Positions 26,204 through 36,545 of a stretch of DNA of 64,000 nt are shown here, in pieces. Under the pieces are notes generated by a model. That model saw nothing but the letters and a program-made list of their open reading frames with translations, was not told where the DNA came from and did no database searches. The number at the start of each line of letters is the position of its first letter. The stretch's first letter is position 1. The stretch lies in NCBI RefSeq assembly GCF_002086275.1, contig NZ_MVHT01000015.1:17758-81757 (forward strand), given 5' to 3'. The stretch comes from Mycobacterium intermedium. GTDB taxonomy: Bacteria; Actinomycetota; Actinomycetes; Mycobacteriales; Mycobacteriaceae. Made by a program: the position numbers and the translations under genes.

Positions 26204-27424
26204 CTAGGAGCCGCTGAGCCGGCTCGCCCGCTCGACCGACAACTCGTGCGCCAGCAATTCGGCGAAGGTGAAAGTTCCGGTAGGCCGGTCGTTCTTGCCC
26301 AGCAGGTAGAGCCGCTTGACGGCGGCGAGAATGCCTTCGGCAATGGCGTCGCGGGTTTGGGTGGAGATCAGCTTGGCGCGGTCGTCCGGATTGGTGATGT
26401 AGCCGACGTCGACCTGCACGGTGGGCATCCTGGTCAGCCGCAGCAGATCCCATGTCCGGCCGTGTACGCGGCAATCGCGTAAGCCGGTGCGGGCCACCAC
26501 TTCTCGCTGAATGAAGTCGGCCAGGTTGCGGCCGATGGTCGACACCGAACCATGCGAATTGCCGAAATGGAATGAAGCCACACCATTCGCCGCAGGGCTG
26601 GGCTGGCTTTCACAACGCAGGCTGATCATCAGGTCCGCGCCAACGGCATTGGCGGTGGCGGCACGTTCGGTGTCCGACGGGCTGCGGTTGGTCGGCCGGG
26701 ACAAGAACGTCTCCATGCCGATGGCAGTCATGCGTCCTTCGAGCCGACTTGCCAAATCCCACAAGATGTCTGCTTCGCTGATCGGCCCGGTAGGGGTCTG
26801 GATGATCAGCCCGTGGTCGGATCCGCCGCGGCCGGGATCGATGATGATCCGCTTGCCGGACAGCTTCGGACCGGACCGGCGGACCAACTCCTCTTCGCGA
26901 ATCGCGTGGGGCGAGCCGCCGCTGACCCTGGAACTAAGAAAGTACAAGGAGCGCAACGTTTCTGGACCGCAAATGCCGTCGGCGGACAAGCCGTACTCAC
27001 GCTGGTAGGACATCAGCGCGTTGTGGGTCTGCAACCCGAAATGCCCGTCTACCAAACCGGTGTAGAACCCGAGGTCCTGCAGGCGGGCCTGCAGCGTCGC
27101 CACATCGTCGCCGTAGAGCGGCGCGCCGAATTGGTGATACAGCGTGCGGGCACCCAGGCGGTAGGAGGCTTCCTTCAACGCGCGATAGGTGGCCTCGCCG
27201 ACAATGCCGTCCACCAACAGTCCACGGTGCTGCTGGAAGGCGCGGACGGCGCGGTCGAGTTCCTCGTCGAATAAATCAAGTACGACGTGCCGGCCGGTGC
27301 TCAGATCCTCGTCGGGGCTGTCGAGCATGCCCAATGCGGCCAGCGCCGCCCGTATCTCGGTGACAGCGGCGCCGCGGTCGCCGCAGCGCAGCACGTCGCC
27401 GTCTTCGCGGCGCGGACTCGGCAT
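26204..27424 (-). CDS. cwlM: Peptidoglycan regulator CwlM (amidase-fold)
   Basis: 406 residues, the length of M. tuberculosis CwlM. Two peptidoglycan-binding-1 repeats (about residues 10-160; AVRAFQQHRGLLVDGIVGEATYRAL, LQDLGFYTGLVDGHFGLQT) precede an amidase_3 fold (from about 190). The first zinc-binding motif is IIIDPGRGG, where an active amidase would have His instead of Arg. Published work shows mycobacterial CwlM is cytoplasmic, is phosphorylated by PknB and then activates MurA; a catalytic role is unlikely. No signal peptide is seen. ATG 27424 has GGAGGG nine bases upstream. Confidence 0.95.
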   Translation of the reverse strand: MPSPRREDGDVLRCGDRGAAVTEIRAALAALGMLDSPDEDLSTGRHVVLDLFDEELDRAVRAFQQHRGLLVDGIVGEATYRALKEASYRLGARTLYHQFGAPLYGDDVATLQARLQDLGFYTGLVDGHFGLQTHNALMSYQREYGLSADGICGPETLRSLYFLSSRVSGGSPHAIREEELVRRSGPKLSGKRIIIDPGRGGSDHGLIIQTPTGPISEADILWDLASRLEGRMTAIGMETFLSRPTNRSPSDTERAATANAVGADLMISLRCESQPSPAANGVASFHFGNSHGSVSTIGRNLADFIQREVVARTGLRDCRVHGRTWDLLRLTRMPTVQVDVGYITNPDDRAKLISTQTRDAIAEGILAAVKRLYLLGKNDRPTGTFTFAELLAHELSVERASRLSGS

Positions 27425-27618
27425 ACCAAGGGCCCTCCGGCAACTCACACTCACTGCATTGACTGCGCTGACTGCACCGACCGGACAGACAAGGTCGACG
27501 ACAGCCAACCGGTATTGTCGCAGATCCTCGGCGAATAACGGAAAACGCCAGGCTAGGCGCGAGCCTGATTCGCCTGATCGTGACCCTGGGAGTGACCCAG
27601 ACCGCAGCTGGATTGCGG

Positions 27619-27972
27619 CTAGGCGAGGCCGGGAACGACATCGGAAAGCTCGCGCAGCAAGGCGGCTTTGCCCTTCGCGCCCACAATCCGCTTCACCGGC
27701 TCCCCACCCTTGAACAGGATCAGGGTCGGGATCGAGACGACCTGAAACATCTGCGCCGTCGTGGGGTTTTCGTCCACGTTGAGCTTGGCGACGGTCAGAT
27801 TGTCGGCGCGCTCTGCGGCGATCTCCTCGAGAACAGGTGCCACCATCTTGCAGGGCCCGCACCAGGTGGCCCAAAAGTCAACCAGCACAGGCTTACTGCT
27901 GGCGATCACATCGGTGGCGAAGGACGCGTCGGAAACCTCGACGGTGGCGGACTGCTCGGAATCGGTGGTCAT
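27619..27972 (-). CDS. trxC: Thioredoxin
   Basis: 117 residues of thioredoxin fold with the active-site motif [14 protein letters not shown] and the cis-Pro loop VSIPTLILF. It reduces protein disulfides and is recharged by TrxB. The start overlaps the trxB stop (ATGA), forming a trxB-trxC operon. It matches the main mycobacterial thioredoxin TrxC (Rv3914). Confidence 0.97.
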   Translation of the reverse strand: MTTDSEQSATVEVSDASFATDVIASSKPVLVDFWATWCGPCKMVAPVLEEIAAERADNLTVAKLNVDENPTTAQMFQVVSIPTLILFKGGEPVKRIVGAKGKAALLRELSDVVPGLA

Positions 27973-28961
27973 CGCTGCGCTCCAATCAAATCGGTACTGT
28001 CGGCGTCTCCGGATGCTTCGTGCTCGGCGAGCCAGCGCTCGGCGTCGATCGCCGCGGCACAGCCGCTGCCCGCCGCGGTCACGGCCTGCCGGTAGGTGCG
28101 GTCCACCAGGTCACCCGCGGCAAACACACCCTCGATCGAGGTGGCGGTGGTGCGGCCCTGCACCAGCACGTAGCCGTCGGGGTCGACGTCGACAGCGTCG
28201 CGGACCAGTTCCGAACGCGGGTCGTGTCCGATGGCCACGAAGACGCCGGTGACCGCAAGGGTGCTTTCCTCGCCGGTGTTGGTGTCGCGTAACCGCAGTC
28301 CGGTCACCGTGGTGTCGCCGTCGACCGCGACGACCGCCTTGTTGGTGAGGAAGCGAATCTTTTCGTTGGCCTTGGCCCGATTCAGCATGATCTTCGAGGC
28401 CCGGAACTCCTCGCGGCGGTGCACCAACGTGACACTGCGGGCGAAGCGGGTCAGGAAGGTCGCCTCTTCCATGGCTGAGTCGCCGCCGCCGATGACGGCG
28501 ATGTCCTGATCGCGGAAGAAGAAGCCGTCACAGGTGGCGCACGAACTGACGCCGCGGCCGAGCAATTCCTGTTCACCGGGTACGTGCAGGTAGCGGGCGG
28601 CGGCACCCATGGCCAGGATGATGGCCCGGGCCCGGTGGGTCTCGCCTTCGCCGGTGGTGACGGACTTGATCGGCCCGTCCAGCGACACCGATTCGACGTC
28701 TTCCATCCGCAGGTCGGCGCCGAAGCGCAGCGCCTGCTCACGCATCTGGTCCATCAATTCCGGCCCGGTGATGCCGTCGCGGAATCCGGGGTAGTTCTCC
28801 ACGTCGGTCGTCGTCATCAGCGCGCCACCGAACGAGGTGCCCTCGAAAACCAGGGGCGCCAGTTGCGCGCGGGCGGTGTAGAGGGCCGCGGTGTAGCCGG
28901 CGGGCCCGGAGCCGATGATGATGACCTCGTGGACGGTGTCGTGCGCAGACGGTGCGGTCAT
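27969..28961 (-). CDS. trxB: Thioredoxin reductase
   Basis: 330 residues with an FAD-binding [16 protein letters not shown], redox-active CATCDGFFF and NADPH-binding [15 protein letters not shown], and a second FAD motif [10 protein letters not shown]. It transfers electrons from NADPH to thioredoxin, the main thiol-reducing system beside mycothiol in mycobacteria. The gene for its partner follows with a four-base overlap. Confidence 0.98.
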   Translation of the reverse strand: MTAPSAHDTVHEVIIIGSGPAGYTAALYTARAQLAPLVFEGTSFGGALMTTTDVENYPGFRDGITGPELMDQMREQALRFGADLRMEDVESVSLDGPIKSVTTGEGETHRARAIILAMGAAARYLHVPGEQELLGRGVSSCATCDGFFFRDQDIAVIGGGDSAMEEATFLTRFARSVTLVHRREEFRASKIMLNRAKANEKIRFLTNKAVVAVDGDTTVTGLRLRDTNTGEESTLAVTGVFVAIGHDPRSELVRDAVDVDPDGYVLVQGRTTATSIEGVFAAGDLVDRTYRQAVTAAGSGCAAAIDAERWLAEHEASGDADSTDLIGAQR

Positions 28962-29058
28962 GCCTGCCTTCCAGGTACTTCTAGCTGCTCTTAGATCCCT
29001 TGGAACGCAAGCCTAGGCCGTGCTGTTCCCGAGCTGTCTCAAGGTGCTCTGCACCACA

Positions 29059-29790
29059 TTATGGGTGGGGTGCCCGGGGAATCGATGTACTGGCCAACAG
29101 CCCGGTGTCGGCGGCGCTGCAATTCGGGGCGACGGCAAATACCGCCAGCTCGTGGGGCGAGTCGCCCGCCAGCACCAGCAGCACCCCGGGTCGTGCGTTC
29201 ACTTCGACCGGTATTGCGCCCAGTACGTCGGTCGATGACGGGTAGCCCAAGCCGCTGAGGCACGACGCCCGCCGGGCCGGCTCGCCGAGCGGGCCGTAGT
29301 CGGGCGGTTGGTTCAACAGGTCGATGATCTGCTCGTGGGTCAGCGGGATCGTGGGGGGTGTGGTGGACACCGTGATGAGTTGCGCTGATCTCGGCGTGCT
29401 GGGCTCGGGTGGGGGCGCGTTGAGCAGCGCCGCGGTGCCCAGGCCCACCGCGGCGAGCACGGCGGCCAAGCCGATGAGGCCGGCGATGACGCGGCCGGGG
29501 CGGGCGGGGGGACGAGCGGAGTGAGCCGGTCCGTCAGCACGCAGTGCGGTTGAGATACGAGCGGCTAGGCCCGGGGGAGGGTCCGGCGCCGAGGCCGGGT
29601 CGGCTCCGGCATCCGCGATGTCGCTGCGGACCTGTTGCAGGGCATGCAGGGTGGCTTGCGCCTGTGGGTCGGTGCGGAGCCGGCGGCGCACGCGAGCGGC
29701 GGTGTCGTCGTCGAGCAGGCCCGCCTGCAGGTCGGCGAGCAGCTCAACCGTCAGCGGCGGCGGATCCGCGTCGTTCTCGGCTGCATACAT
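29059..29790 (-). CDS. rsmA: Anti-sigma-M factor RsmA
   Basis: 243 residues. The N-terminal cytoplasmic region (PPLTVELLADLQAGLLDDDTAARVRRRL) resembles the anti-sigma domain. It is followed by a Pro/Ala linker, one transmembrane helix near residues 101-123 (VIAGLIGLAAVLAAVGLGTAALL) and an extracytoplasmic domain with two Cys residues. The position immediately after sigM and similarity to Rv3912 support its being the membrane anchor that holds SigM inactive. The ATG at 29790 lies inside the sigM 3' end (47-bp overlap). Confidence 0.88.
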   Translation of the reverse strand: MYAAENDADPPPLTVELLADLQAGLLDDDTAARVRRRLRTDPQAQATLHALQQVRSDIADAGADPASAPDPPPGLAARISTALRADGPAHSARPPARPGRVIAGLIGLAAVLAAVGLGTAALLNAPPPEPSTPRSAQLITVSTTPPTIPLTHEQIIDLLNQPPDYGPLGEPARRASCLSGLGYPSSTDVLGAIPVEVNARPGVLLVLAGDSPHELAVFAVAPNCSAADTGLLASTSIPRAPHP

Positions 29791-30394
29791 CGGCCCCAGT
29801 GTCTGACATGCGCGACCGGACGGCCACATCGGTGGGGCCCCTAGCGGCGAGGTGGCCGAGCGACTGCGCCAGCCGAGCGCGCGCTCGGGCGCACCGACTC
29901 TTCACGGTCCCTTCGGCCACATCCAGCAGGCGGGCGGTGTCGGCGATCGAGTAGCCCTGCATGTCCACCGCCACGACCGTGGCCCGCTGCTCGACGGGCA
30001 GGCGCATCAGCGCACGCTGCACCATGATCGCCGTCTCCACCTCTGCGGTCCGTTCGGCGACGAGGGTTCCGGCGTGCCACGGGTCGGAGAGATCCAGTGG
30101 CACGGTGGGGTGCGCTTTGGCGCGGCGCAGCCGGTCCAGGCACGCGTTGACCACGATGCGGTGCAGCCAACTACCGACCGCGGCATCGTGTCGGAAGGAA
30201 GCGGCGCTGCGGTGCGCCGACAGCATCGCCTCCTGCAGCGCGTCTTCGGCATCTTGGGTGGTGCGGCTGGTGAGCCTGGCCAGCCGGAACAGCTGCCGGT
30301 GGTGGCGCCGGAAGAGCTGTTCGAAGGCCAGGCGATCGCCGCTGACGTGGGCCGCGAGGAGCTCGGCGTCGGTGCGTTCGCTCCCGGATGGCAT
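29744..30394 (-). CDS. sigM: ECF RNA polymerase sigma factor SigM
   Basis: 216 residues. Sigma-70 region 2 is visible in FEQLFRRHHRQLFRLARLTSRTTQDAEDALQEAMLSAHR and GSWLHRIVVNACLDRLRR. Region 4 is RLPVEQRATVVAVDMQGYSIADTARLLDVAEGTVKSRCARAR. In M. tuberculosis SigM drives ESX-related genes including esxE/esxF. Those genes are absent here between pcnA and esxD, so its target set may differ. It overlaps rsmA. Confidence 0.95.
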   Translation of the reverse strand: MPSGSERTDAELLAAHVSGDRLAFEQLFRRHHRQLFRLARLTSRTTQDAEDALQEAMLSAHRSAASFRHDAAVGSWLHRIVVNACLDRLRRAKAHPTVPLDLSDPWHAGTLVAERTAEVETAIMVQRALMRLPVEQRATVVAVDMQGYSIADTARLLDVAEGTVKSRCARARARLAQSLGHLAARGPTDVAVRSRMSDTGADVCSRERRGSAAADG

Positions 30395-30450
30395 GGCCGG
30401 ACAGTAGCCAACCCGCCACCGGCCGGCACTTCACTCGGCGACGCAGCCTG

Positions 30451-33400
30451 TTAGGAAGCCGCCTGGATGGTGATCTCGGAAATGGCGGCCTGGCTCTTGC
30501 CGTCGGTGGTGCCCAACGTGGTGATCCAGACCAGCACGTTCGACGTCTCGGCCGTCGTCTTCACCGGGATGGTGTTGTGCCCGGGCTTGAGCGCTGTGGC
30601 CGGCGTCAGCACTGCGGTGTCGCTCAGCTTGGTGGGCGACGCCGTCGGCGAGGAGCGGATCTCCACCTTGGTTCCGGTGCTGGAAATGTCGATGGTGACT
30701 GCGCCGACCACCGTGGGCCGGGGCAACTGGAGCAGGAGTCCGAGCCCGTTCTTGAAGTTCGGGAACGGGACCGCGTCGGTGTAGGGGTCGGTCTGCCAGG
30801 CGGTGGACGGGTCGCCGTCTGTCACCAGCCCGGCGCCTGACGGGTCATCGGGCTCGCCGTCGGGGGAGAAGACCGTGACCTTGGTGGGTTTGACCTGTTT
30901 GCCGGGAATCGTGGGCGTCTCGGGTGCGCCCGCGGCCGACGATGTCTCCGTGTTGAGCCCCAGCCGATCGCCGTTGAGGCCGTTGCCAAGGTCGAACATC
31001 TTGTTCAGCACCGACGCCAGGAGTAGCAGCGCCACCAAGATGATGGCGGCGGCCGCGGTGGCGCCGATGATCAGGTTGCGCCGTCGGCTGCCGAACAAGC
31101 CGACCGGTCGAGGCAATGGCTCGCGGGAGCCGGCGGTGGCGGGCGAGTCGTCGACGGGACCCAGGATCTCGGTGCGGTCCGCGACCGCCGTGGCCTGCTG
31201 CAGCAGGTTCAGCAGCGTTGACGCACTTCGTATGCCGCCGTCCTCCTGCACGGAGCGCACGGCGACGGCGGAGATCTGGAAGGGGATGTCGGGGTCGACG
31301 ATGGTCGGCTCCACCGGATTGCCCAGGGAGTCGCGGTCGGCGGGGGCGAGTCCGCTGCGCACCCCGGCCTCGGGCAGCGGCCACCGGTTGACCAGAAGGG
31401 CGTACAGCGCGGCGCCGATCCCCCGGATGTCGTCCTGCGGGTTCGCGTCGGGCATCGTGGCGGGGAAGGCCAGCACGACGTGGCCTTCGCTGCTGACCCG
31501 GATGCGGCTGGGGTGGTCGATCGACAGGGCTACCCCCGCGCGGTGGGCAGCGTCGGCCGCGGCGGCCAGTGAGTGCATGGCGCGGATGGCGCCGACGGGC
31601 GAAGGGGCGGTGTCGGCGACTTCCTTCAACGAACCGCCGCGGATCCACTCGGCGACCACCAGGCCGCCGCTGGTTGTCTGTACGACGTCGAGCACCCGGG
31701 CCACGCCCGGCTTGTCGATGCGGCTCAGCCGCAGGGTGCGGGCCAGGATCTCGTTGAGGACGTCGTCGGGTAGGGCGCCCTCGGGGTCGACGAAGGTCAG
31801 CGCCACCCGTCGTTCCAGGGCGGTGTCCATCGCCTGCCAGAAGTGCAGCGGCGGGACACCGCCGTGCGAGACCAGCAGGCGGTAGCGTCCGTTAGCCACG
31901 CGGGCGCCAGGAACGAGGTTCAGGCCGTCACCCGGCGGCAGGGTCTCGGGGCCTTGGGGGCCATGGTCGCGCGGAGCGTCGAGGGGGCTGGGCTTGCTGC
32001 CCGCACCGCCATTGCGCGACTCGGGCGCGGGGGCCGGCCGGGGCGGACCCTGGTCGTGGCCGGCCGGGATGTCGGGCTGGAAATCGTCGGCGACCGGGCG
32101 TGACGCGTCGGCGCCAGGGCTCGATGCGCTGTTCAACGGGCGGTCGGTCACCTCCGGTCCTTTCGCTATACCGGCTATGGCTACCGGAGGACTCCGCCGG
32201 ACCGGCTCGTGGACCGTGTTTCCCCCCGGCAGCGACGAATTTCTTTGCTCAGGGTACGTGACAGGTTGTCGGGGAGAAGATTTGACCTGGACAATCGGCT
32301 TGCGGGGGGCCGGCACAACGGGCTTCCCACGGCGGCCCAAACCGCCGATTCCGCTCAGCCGGCGCTGGACCGCGCCCAGCGCCGCCCGCGCTTCGGGGAC
32401 CCGCGCCCCCAACATCACCGCGGCCAGGATCGGCACCATGATCGCCGTCAACACGAACAGCCGCAGCAGCGAACCCGCGCCGCCGCCGTGGTCGGTCAAG
32501 CCGCGCAGCCCGAACAGCCGGTCCACCAGGTAGGCGACCAGACCGGCCAGCAACGACGCGGTGGTCGTCACCAAGATGGTGCGTACCTCGTTGGCGCCGA
32601 TGAGATGTCCACCACCTGGCCGCAGGCTGCGCCGCAGCAGGTAGTAGCCGATCAGCGCGCCCGCCAGGAAACCCAGACCGTTAGCCAGACCGAGGTAGCC
32701 GGCGACCAACTCGCGGTCATCCGTCAGGTGCGGCGCCAGCACCGAGCCGACGATCTTGACGGCGGTGATCACCAGGATGATGACGATGGGGGTCCACGGC
32801 TGCTCGCGGGCGTAGAACACGCGCAGTTGCAGCAGTACCAATGCGTAGGGGATCAGGGTGAACGCCGACAACGCGATCGCGGCCCCCAGATAACCGGCGT
32901 CGACCTGACCGAAGTTGCCGTAGGCGAACAGTGCGGTGCCGATCGCCGAGCCGCCCACGGTCATGATCGCCACGATCGGGATGAGCGTGATCATGGTCAG
33001 CCGGGTGGCCAGCGACAGGTCGGCCAGCACCGCCGGGATGTCGTCGGCGGCGGCGTTGCGGCTCAGCCGCGGCATCACGACCGTCAGCACAGTCACGCCG
33101 ATCATGCCGAACGGCAGCATCAACACCAGCCACGCGTAGTTGTAGATCGCCGGCCCGGACGCCGCGGCGGTACTGGCGATCTGATTGCCGACCACCAGGC
33201 CGAGCTGGCTGATCAGCACGTACAGCACCATCGCGGCGGCCATCGTGCCGAACCGCTTGAGCCGCTCGTCGATTCCCCACAGCGGGCGCAGGCTGATGCG
33301 CTCGCGCCTGATCGCGATCAGCAGCACCGCCGTCTGGGCAAACACGCCCAAAGTGGTGCCGATCCCGAGCACCAGCAGCTTGGCGTTGCCCATCTTGACC

Positions 33401-34080
33401 GGGTCGATGGACAGCTCGCCCGGCACGGCCAGGTAGACCCCGAGCGTCGCGATCGCAACGAGGTTGTTGACGACGGGCGCCCAGGCCGGCGGGCCGAACA
33501 CGTTGCGGGTGTTCAGGATCGCCATGAACACCGAGGACAGACCGTAGAAGAGCACCTGAGGCAGCAGTAGGTAGGCGAACGCGGTGGTCAGCGCCTCGTT
33601 GACCTGTGGGTCGCGGCCCAGCATCAGCCGCACCAGCAGCGGCGCCGTCAGCACCGACGCCGTGGTGGCCGCGATGAGCAAGGTCGTGGCCAGCGTGACG
33701 AGCCGGCGGACGAAGGCGGCGCCGCCGTCGGGGTCGTCCTGTTCGGCGCGGGCCAGCACCGGAACGAAGATCGCGGTGAACGTCGCCTCCAACACCAGCG
33801 CGGCGACCAGGTTCGGCAGCTGGTTGGCCACCGAGAACGAACTGGCCAGCGCCGCGCCCAGGATCGCGGCCAGCAGCACGATGCGGGCGAAGCCGGTGAG
33901 CCTGCTGATCAGCGTGGCGAATGCCATGCCCCAGGACCGCTGGACCAGCGCGGCGTCGGACAGCTCAGCGCGGCGCTGGGGTTCGCGTGCAGGCCCTTGC
34001 TGGGGCGGCCGGGGGCTGGGCCGCGACGCGTGTCGCGGGGGCGGCGGCGCCGGTGGCACCCGCCGCGGTGCGGCTTTCAT
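30451..34080 (-). CDS. murJ: Lipid II flippase MurJ (MviN) with C-terminal pseudokinase
   Basis: 1209 residues. A Pro-rich N-terminus precedes a MATE-like MurJ domain of about 14 helices (residues about 45-560; LTGFARIVLLAAILG, NQLPNLVAALVLEATFTAIFVPVL). A long disordered linker leads to a kinase-like domain (about 722-960). It lacks the catalytic HRD (replaced by IDHPSRIRVS) and DFG (replaced by AFPA), so it is a pseudokinase. A transmembrane helix near 1000-1027 and an extracytoplasmic beta-sandwich end follow. In mycobacteria PknB phosphorylates the pseudokinase and FhaA binds it to restrain peptidoglycan synthesis. The start overlaps the upstream gene (ATGA). Confidence 0.96.
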   Translation of the reverse strand: MKAAPRRVPPAPPPPRHASRPSPRPPQQGPAREPQRRAELSDAALVQRSWGMAFATLISRLTGFARIVLLAAILGAALASSFSVANQLPNLVAALVLEATFTAIFVPVLARAEQDDPDGGAAFVRRLVTLATTLLIAATTASVLTAPLLVRLMLGRDPQVNEALTTAFAYLLLPQVLFYGLSSVFMAILNTRNVFGPPAWAPVVNNLVAIATLGVYLAVPGELSIDPVKMGNAKLLVLGIGTTLGVFAQTAVLLIAIRRERISLRPLWGIDERLKRFGTMAAAMVLYVLISQLGLVVGNQIASTAAASGPAIYNYAWLVLMLPFGMIGVTVLTVVMPRLSRNAAADDIPAVLADLSLATRLTMITLIPIVAIMTVGGSAIGTALFAYGNFGQVDAGYLGAAIALSAFTLIPYALVLLQLRVFYAREQPWTPIVIILVITAVKIVGSVLAPHLTDDRELVAGYLGLANGLGFLAGALIGYYLLRRSLRPGGGHLIGANEVRTILVTTTASLLAGLVAYLVDRLFGLRGLTDHGGGAGSLLRLFVLTAIMVPILAAVMLGARVPEARAALGAVQRRLSGIGGLGRRGKPVVPAPRKPIVQVKSSPRQPVTYPEQRNSSLPGGNTVHEPVRRSPPVAIAGIAKGPEVTDRPLNSASSPGADASRPVADDFQPDIPAGHDQGPPRPAPAPESRNGGAGSKPSPLDAPRDHGPQGPETLPPGDGLNLVPGARVANGRYRLLVSHGGVPPLHFWQAMDTALERRVALTFVDPEGALPDDVLNEILARTLRLSRIDKPGVARVLDVVQTTSGGLVVAEWIRGGSLKEVADTAPSPVGAIRAMHSLAAAADAAHRAGVALSIDHPSRIRVSSEGHVVLAFPATMPDANPQDDIRGIGAALYALLVNRWPLPEAGVRSGLAPADRDSLGNPVEPTIVDPDIPFQISAVAVRSVQEDGGIRSASTLLNLLQQATAVADRTEILGPVDDSPATAGSREPLPRPVGLFGSRRRNLIIGATAAAAIILVALLLLASVLNKMFDLGNGLNGDRLGLNTETSSAAGAPETPTIPGKQVKPTKVTVFSPDGEPDDPSGAGLVTDGDPSTAWQTDPYTDAVPFPNFKNGLGLLLQLPRPTVVGAVTIDISSTGTKVEIRSSPTASPTKLSDTAVLTPATALKPGHNTIPVKTTAETSNVLVWITTLGTTDGKSQAAISEITIQAAS

Positions 34081-36545
34081 ACGCGATGCTCTTCGTCCAC
34101 CCGGCGGGCCGCGACTGGTCGCGTCTCCGGGGGCCGTGAGACGGTGGGCGGCCTCGTCGGTCGCGGGGGGTCCGCGGGCGCCCCGGGCCCGGCCCCCAAC
34201 GCTTTCGGCCGCCGGGCTGGCGGTGGGTCGCGATCAAGATCGGCACGGTCTGGCTGACCGCGGAACCGGTGCCAGAGCCGTCGGCCCGCCAATAACACCA
34301 GGAACGCCGCCGCGGTCAGGGTGATGGCGAACAGCACCTTGCCGTAGGCGTTGGAGTGCACCGACAGACGCACCGGGGCCCCCAGCGGCGTCCCGTCGGG
34401 CGTCTTCAGCGTCACGTCCACGGCCACCCGCTGGGTGAAGTTCACCTCGACCGGCACCCGCAGCGGCAGATATCCCGGCGGCACCTCGATCACCCCGAGG
34501 TCGGTGACCGTCATGCCCGGTGGGGCGTCGACCTGCAGCTTGACCCGGATGGGCACCGCCAGCCCGTTGTGCAGCGCCAAGGGCAGCGGGCTGTGCTCGG
34601 TGGCCAGCGTGTAGGAGCCGCCCGGGTTGACGATCGTCACCGCACCGAACAGATCGTTGATGGTGTTGCCGACGACCGCGGTCCGCTGTTGCGCGAGGCC
34701 GTTGCGGGTGTCCGGCGGCACCGATTGGCTCAGCGCGCGCAGCAGGTCTTCGCGCAGCGGCGCGGTGTACTGGGCTCCGGTCAGGCCCGTGCGGTTATCG
34801 GTGGTCATCGCCGCGGTCAGCTTGCCCAGGCGGCTCATCTGGCCGGAGATGACGGTGGTGATGTCGTCGTTGAACCGTCCCCGCACGTTCGGGTAGGCGC
34901 CCGGCGGCCGGGGTGGATCGGTGCGGGCGGCCGCGTCGGCTACCAGCGCGGGCAGGGGCCGCGGTACCGCCAGCCCGGAGTGGATCGCGGTGGCCAGCGC
35001 GGTCAGGATCAGCTGGGCGTCGTCACCGTGCAAATTCCACGTCGCCGGCGGCACCAGGATCTGGGTTCGCGGTGCCGCGGCGGGGGACAGGCTGCGCCAC
35101 AGCATCGCGCCCAGCGCATCCTGCCGACGGGCGGTGGACGAGTCGTGCATGATCCGCACATTCAGCGACGAGTCGAGATACGTCGGGACGACCGGGTTGC
35201 TGCCCGCCGCGGACAGCGCCGCGCCGATGGCCGGGTCGAACGGCGCGACCGCAACCTGCGGAGAAACCCGCCGCGGCGTGATGTCGGCGCTGAGCTGCTC
35301 GTCGTCCTGCGGCGACGATGCGGCGGCCGCGACCGCCACCATGGCGCCGTCGGCGCTGAGCAGATCGACCCCGCGGTTGGTCAGGGGGCCGTCCGGCAAC
35401 AGGGCGACGCCGCGGGTGGAGTTGATTTCCAAGATGCGGTCGATGATGTCGTTGGGGCTCACGGTCGCCGCGTCGCGCAACTCGGGATCGTTGACGCGCT
35501 GCAGCGCGTCCAAGTCGGCCTGCGCATACGGCAGCGGTGCCACGCAGGTGCGGTGGGCCAACGTACGCAGCCGGTTCAGCCAGGTGGCCGCGGCGGCTTG
35601 GCCCGTGCCCGGATGCGTCGGGGTGCCGGGCAGCTGGCCCGCGGGATCGGCCGAGTTGGACACCACGTAGCCGGCCGACATCGCGTTGGCGGTGACCAGC
35701 AGATCGGGGTCGACGGCCAGGCACAGCGCGCGGGTGACCGTGCCGTCGGGATCGACCTCGCGGCTGGTGGCGAGTTCGGCCGCGCTGAGCAGCACATCGA
35801 GCCTCCCGCCGCTGGCGAACGAGCCGGCCAGTTCGTCGTCGATCAACCGGACCGGAATGCTGCCGCCGGGAACGCCGGGCGCCAGCCGCGGCCGATCGGC
35901 GAGCGGCCACAGCATGGTCATCCAAACGGGTTTCTGCGTATCCGGCGGGACGGCGTTCGAGGCCGCCTCCGACTCGGCCGCCTTGTCGGGCGGAACACCG
36001 ACCACCGGCAGCAGGAACCGACCGTTGTCCAGTCGGGCGGGCGCGCCGTAGTCGGGGGTGCCGTTGACGTTGACCAAGAGCGGATAGATGCCGGGCTTCT
36101 CGACGTCCAGGGACGGTTTGGTCGACGAGCGCAGTGGCGCCGACAGCGTGAAGGCGGCTTGTTGTCCCCGCTGCAGTTCGGGGGACACGGTGAGAAAGTC
36201 CCCGACCGCCTCGTACTGGTCGGTGCCGCCGTCGAGCGAGGTCCGGAGCCCGTCGGAATTGGTGAGGGCGGGGGCGTGCTCGAGCCGAACCATGACGTCG
36301 CGCACCGGGCGGTCGCCGATGTTGATGACTATGCCGCTGACGGTGACGACGGGCTCGCTGGTGGTGGTGACCATTTCCGGGGTCACCCGATCAATACGTA
36401 CCTGGACGAACGGTGTGGAGGTGGGCTCGCCGGCATTGGCCCCCGGGGCGGCGGGCAGGGCCAGCACCATCGAGAGACCGGCGATGATGCCGATCACTGC
36501 GGCCAGCCGCAATAACCGTGCGCAGCGCAGTCGCAACCCGATCAC
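34077..36545 (-). CDS. Large secreted/membrane protein, DUF6049-like (Rv3909-like)
   Basis: 822 residues. The signal-anchor helix [22 protein letters not shown] begins near residue 13. A long extracytoplasmic region follows, with beta-rich segments ([29 protein letters not shown]). A C-terminal transmembrane helix ([18 protein letters not shown]) and a basic Pro-rich cytoplasmic tail end the protein. The role is unknown, but the gene always accompanies murJ in mycobacteria, which suggests envelope assembly. The GTG at 36545 overlaps the mutT4 stop (GTGA), fixing the start; a longer open frame reaches into mutT4. Confidence 0.9.
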   Translation of the reverse strand: MIGLRLRCARLLRLAAVIGIIAGLSMVLALPAAPGANAGEPTSTPFVQVRIDRVTPEMVTTTSEPVVTVSGIVINIGDRPVRDVMVRLEHAPALTNSDGLRTSLDGGTDQYEAVGDFLTVSPELQRGQQAAFTLSAPLRSSTKPSLDVEKPGIYPLLVNVNGTPDYGAPARLDNGRFLLPVVGVPPDKAAESEAASNAVPPDTQKPVWMTMLWPLADRPRLAPGVPGGSIPVRLIDDELAGSFASGGRLDVLLSAAELATSREVDPDGTVTRALCLAVDPDLLVTANAMSAGYVVSNSADPAGQLPGTPTHPGTGQAAAATWLNRLRTLAHRTCVAPLPYAQADLDALQRVNDPELRDAATVSPNDIIDRILEINSTRGVALLPDGPLTNRGVDLLSADGAMVAVAAAASSPQDDEQLSADITPRRVSPQVAVAPFDPAIGAALSAAGSNPVVPTYLDSSLNVRIMHDSSTARRQDALGAMLWRSLSPAAAPRTQILVPPATWNLHGDDAQLILTALATAIHSGLAVPRPLPALVADAAARTDPPRPPGAYPNVRGRFNDDITTVISGQMSRLGKLTAAMTTDNRTGLTGAQYTAPLREDLLRALSQSVPPDTRNGLAQQRTAVVGNTINDLFGAVTIVNPGGSYTLATEHSPLPLALHNGLAVPIRVKLQVDAPPGMTVTDLGVIEVPPGYLPLRVPVEVNFTQRVAVDVTLKTPDGTPLGAPVRLSVHSNAYGKVLFAITLTAAAFLVLLAGRRLWHRFRGQPDRADLDRDPPPARRPKALGAGPGAPADPPRPTRPPTVSRPPETRPVAARRVDEEHRV

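Noticed and set aside
26204..27874. Extending CwlM to 556 residues
   Set aside because: The extension overlaps trxC in antisense; the 406-residue protein from 27424 has a ribosome site and the family length.
32209..33570. A 453-codon open frame antisense to murJ
   Set aside because: Composition dominated by Arg, Gln, His and Asp; it mirrors hydrophobic MurJ codons.
34356..36515. A 719-codon open frame antisense to the DUF6049-like gene
   Set aside because: Arg/Gly/Gln-rich low-complexity product typical of antisense frames in G+C-rich DNA; no ribosome site or domain.
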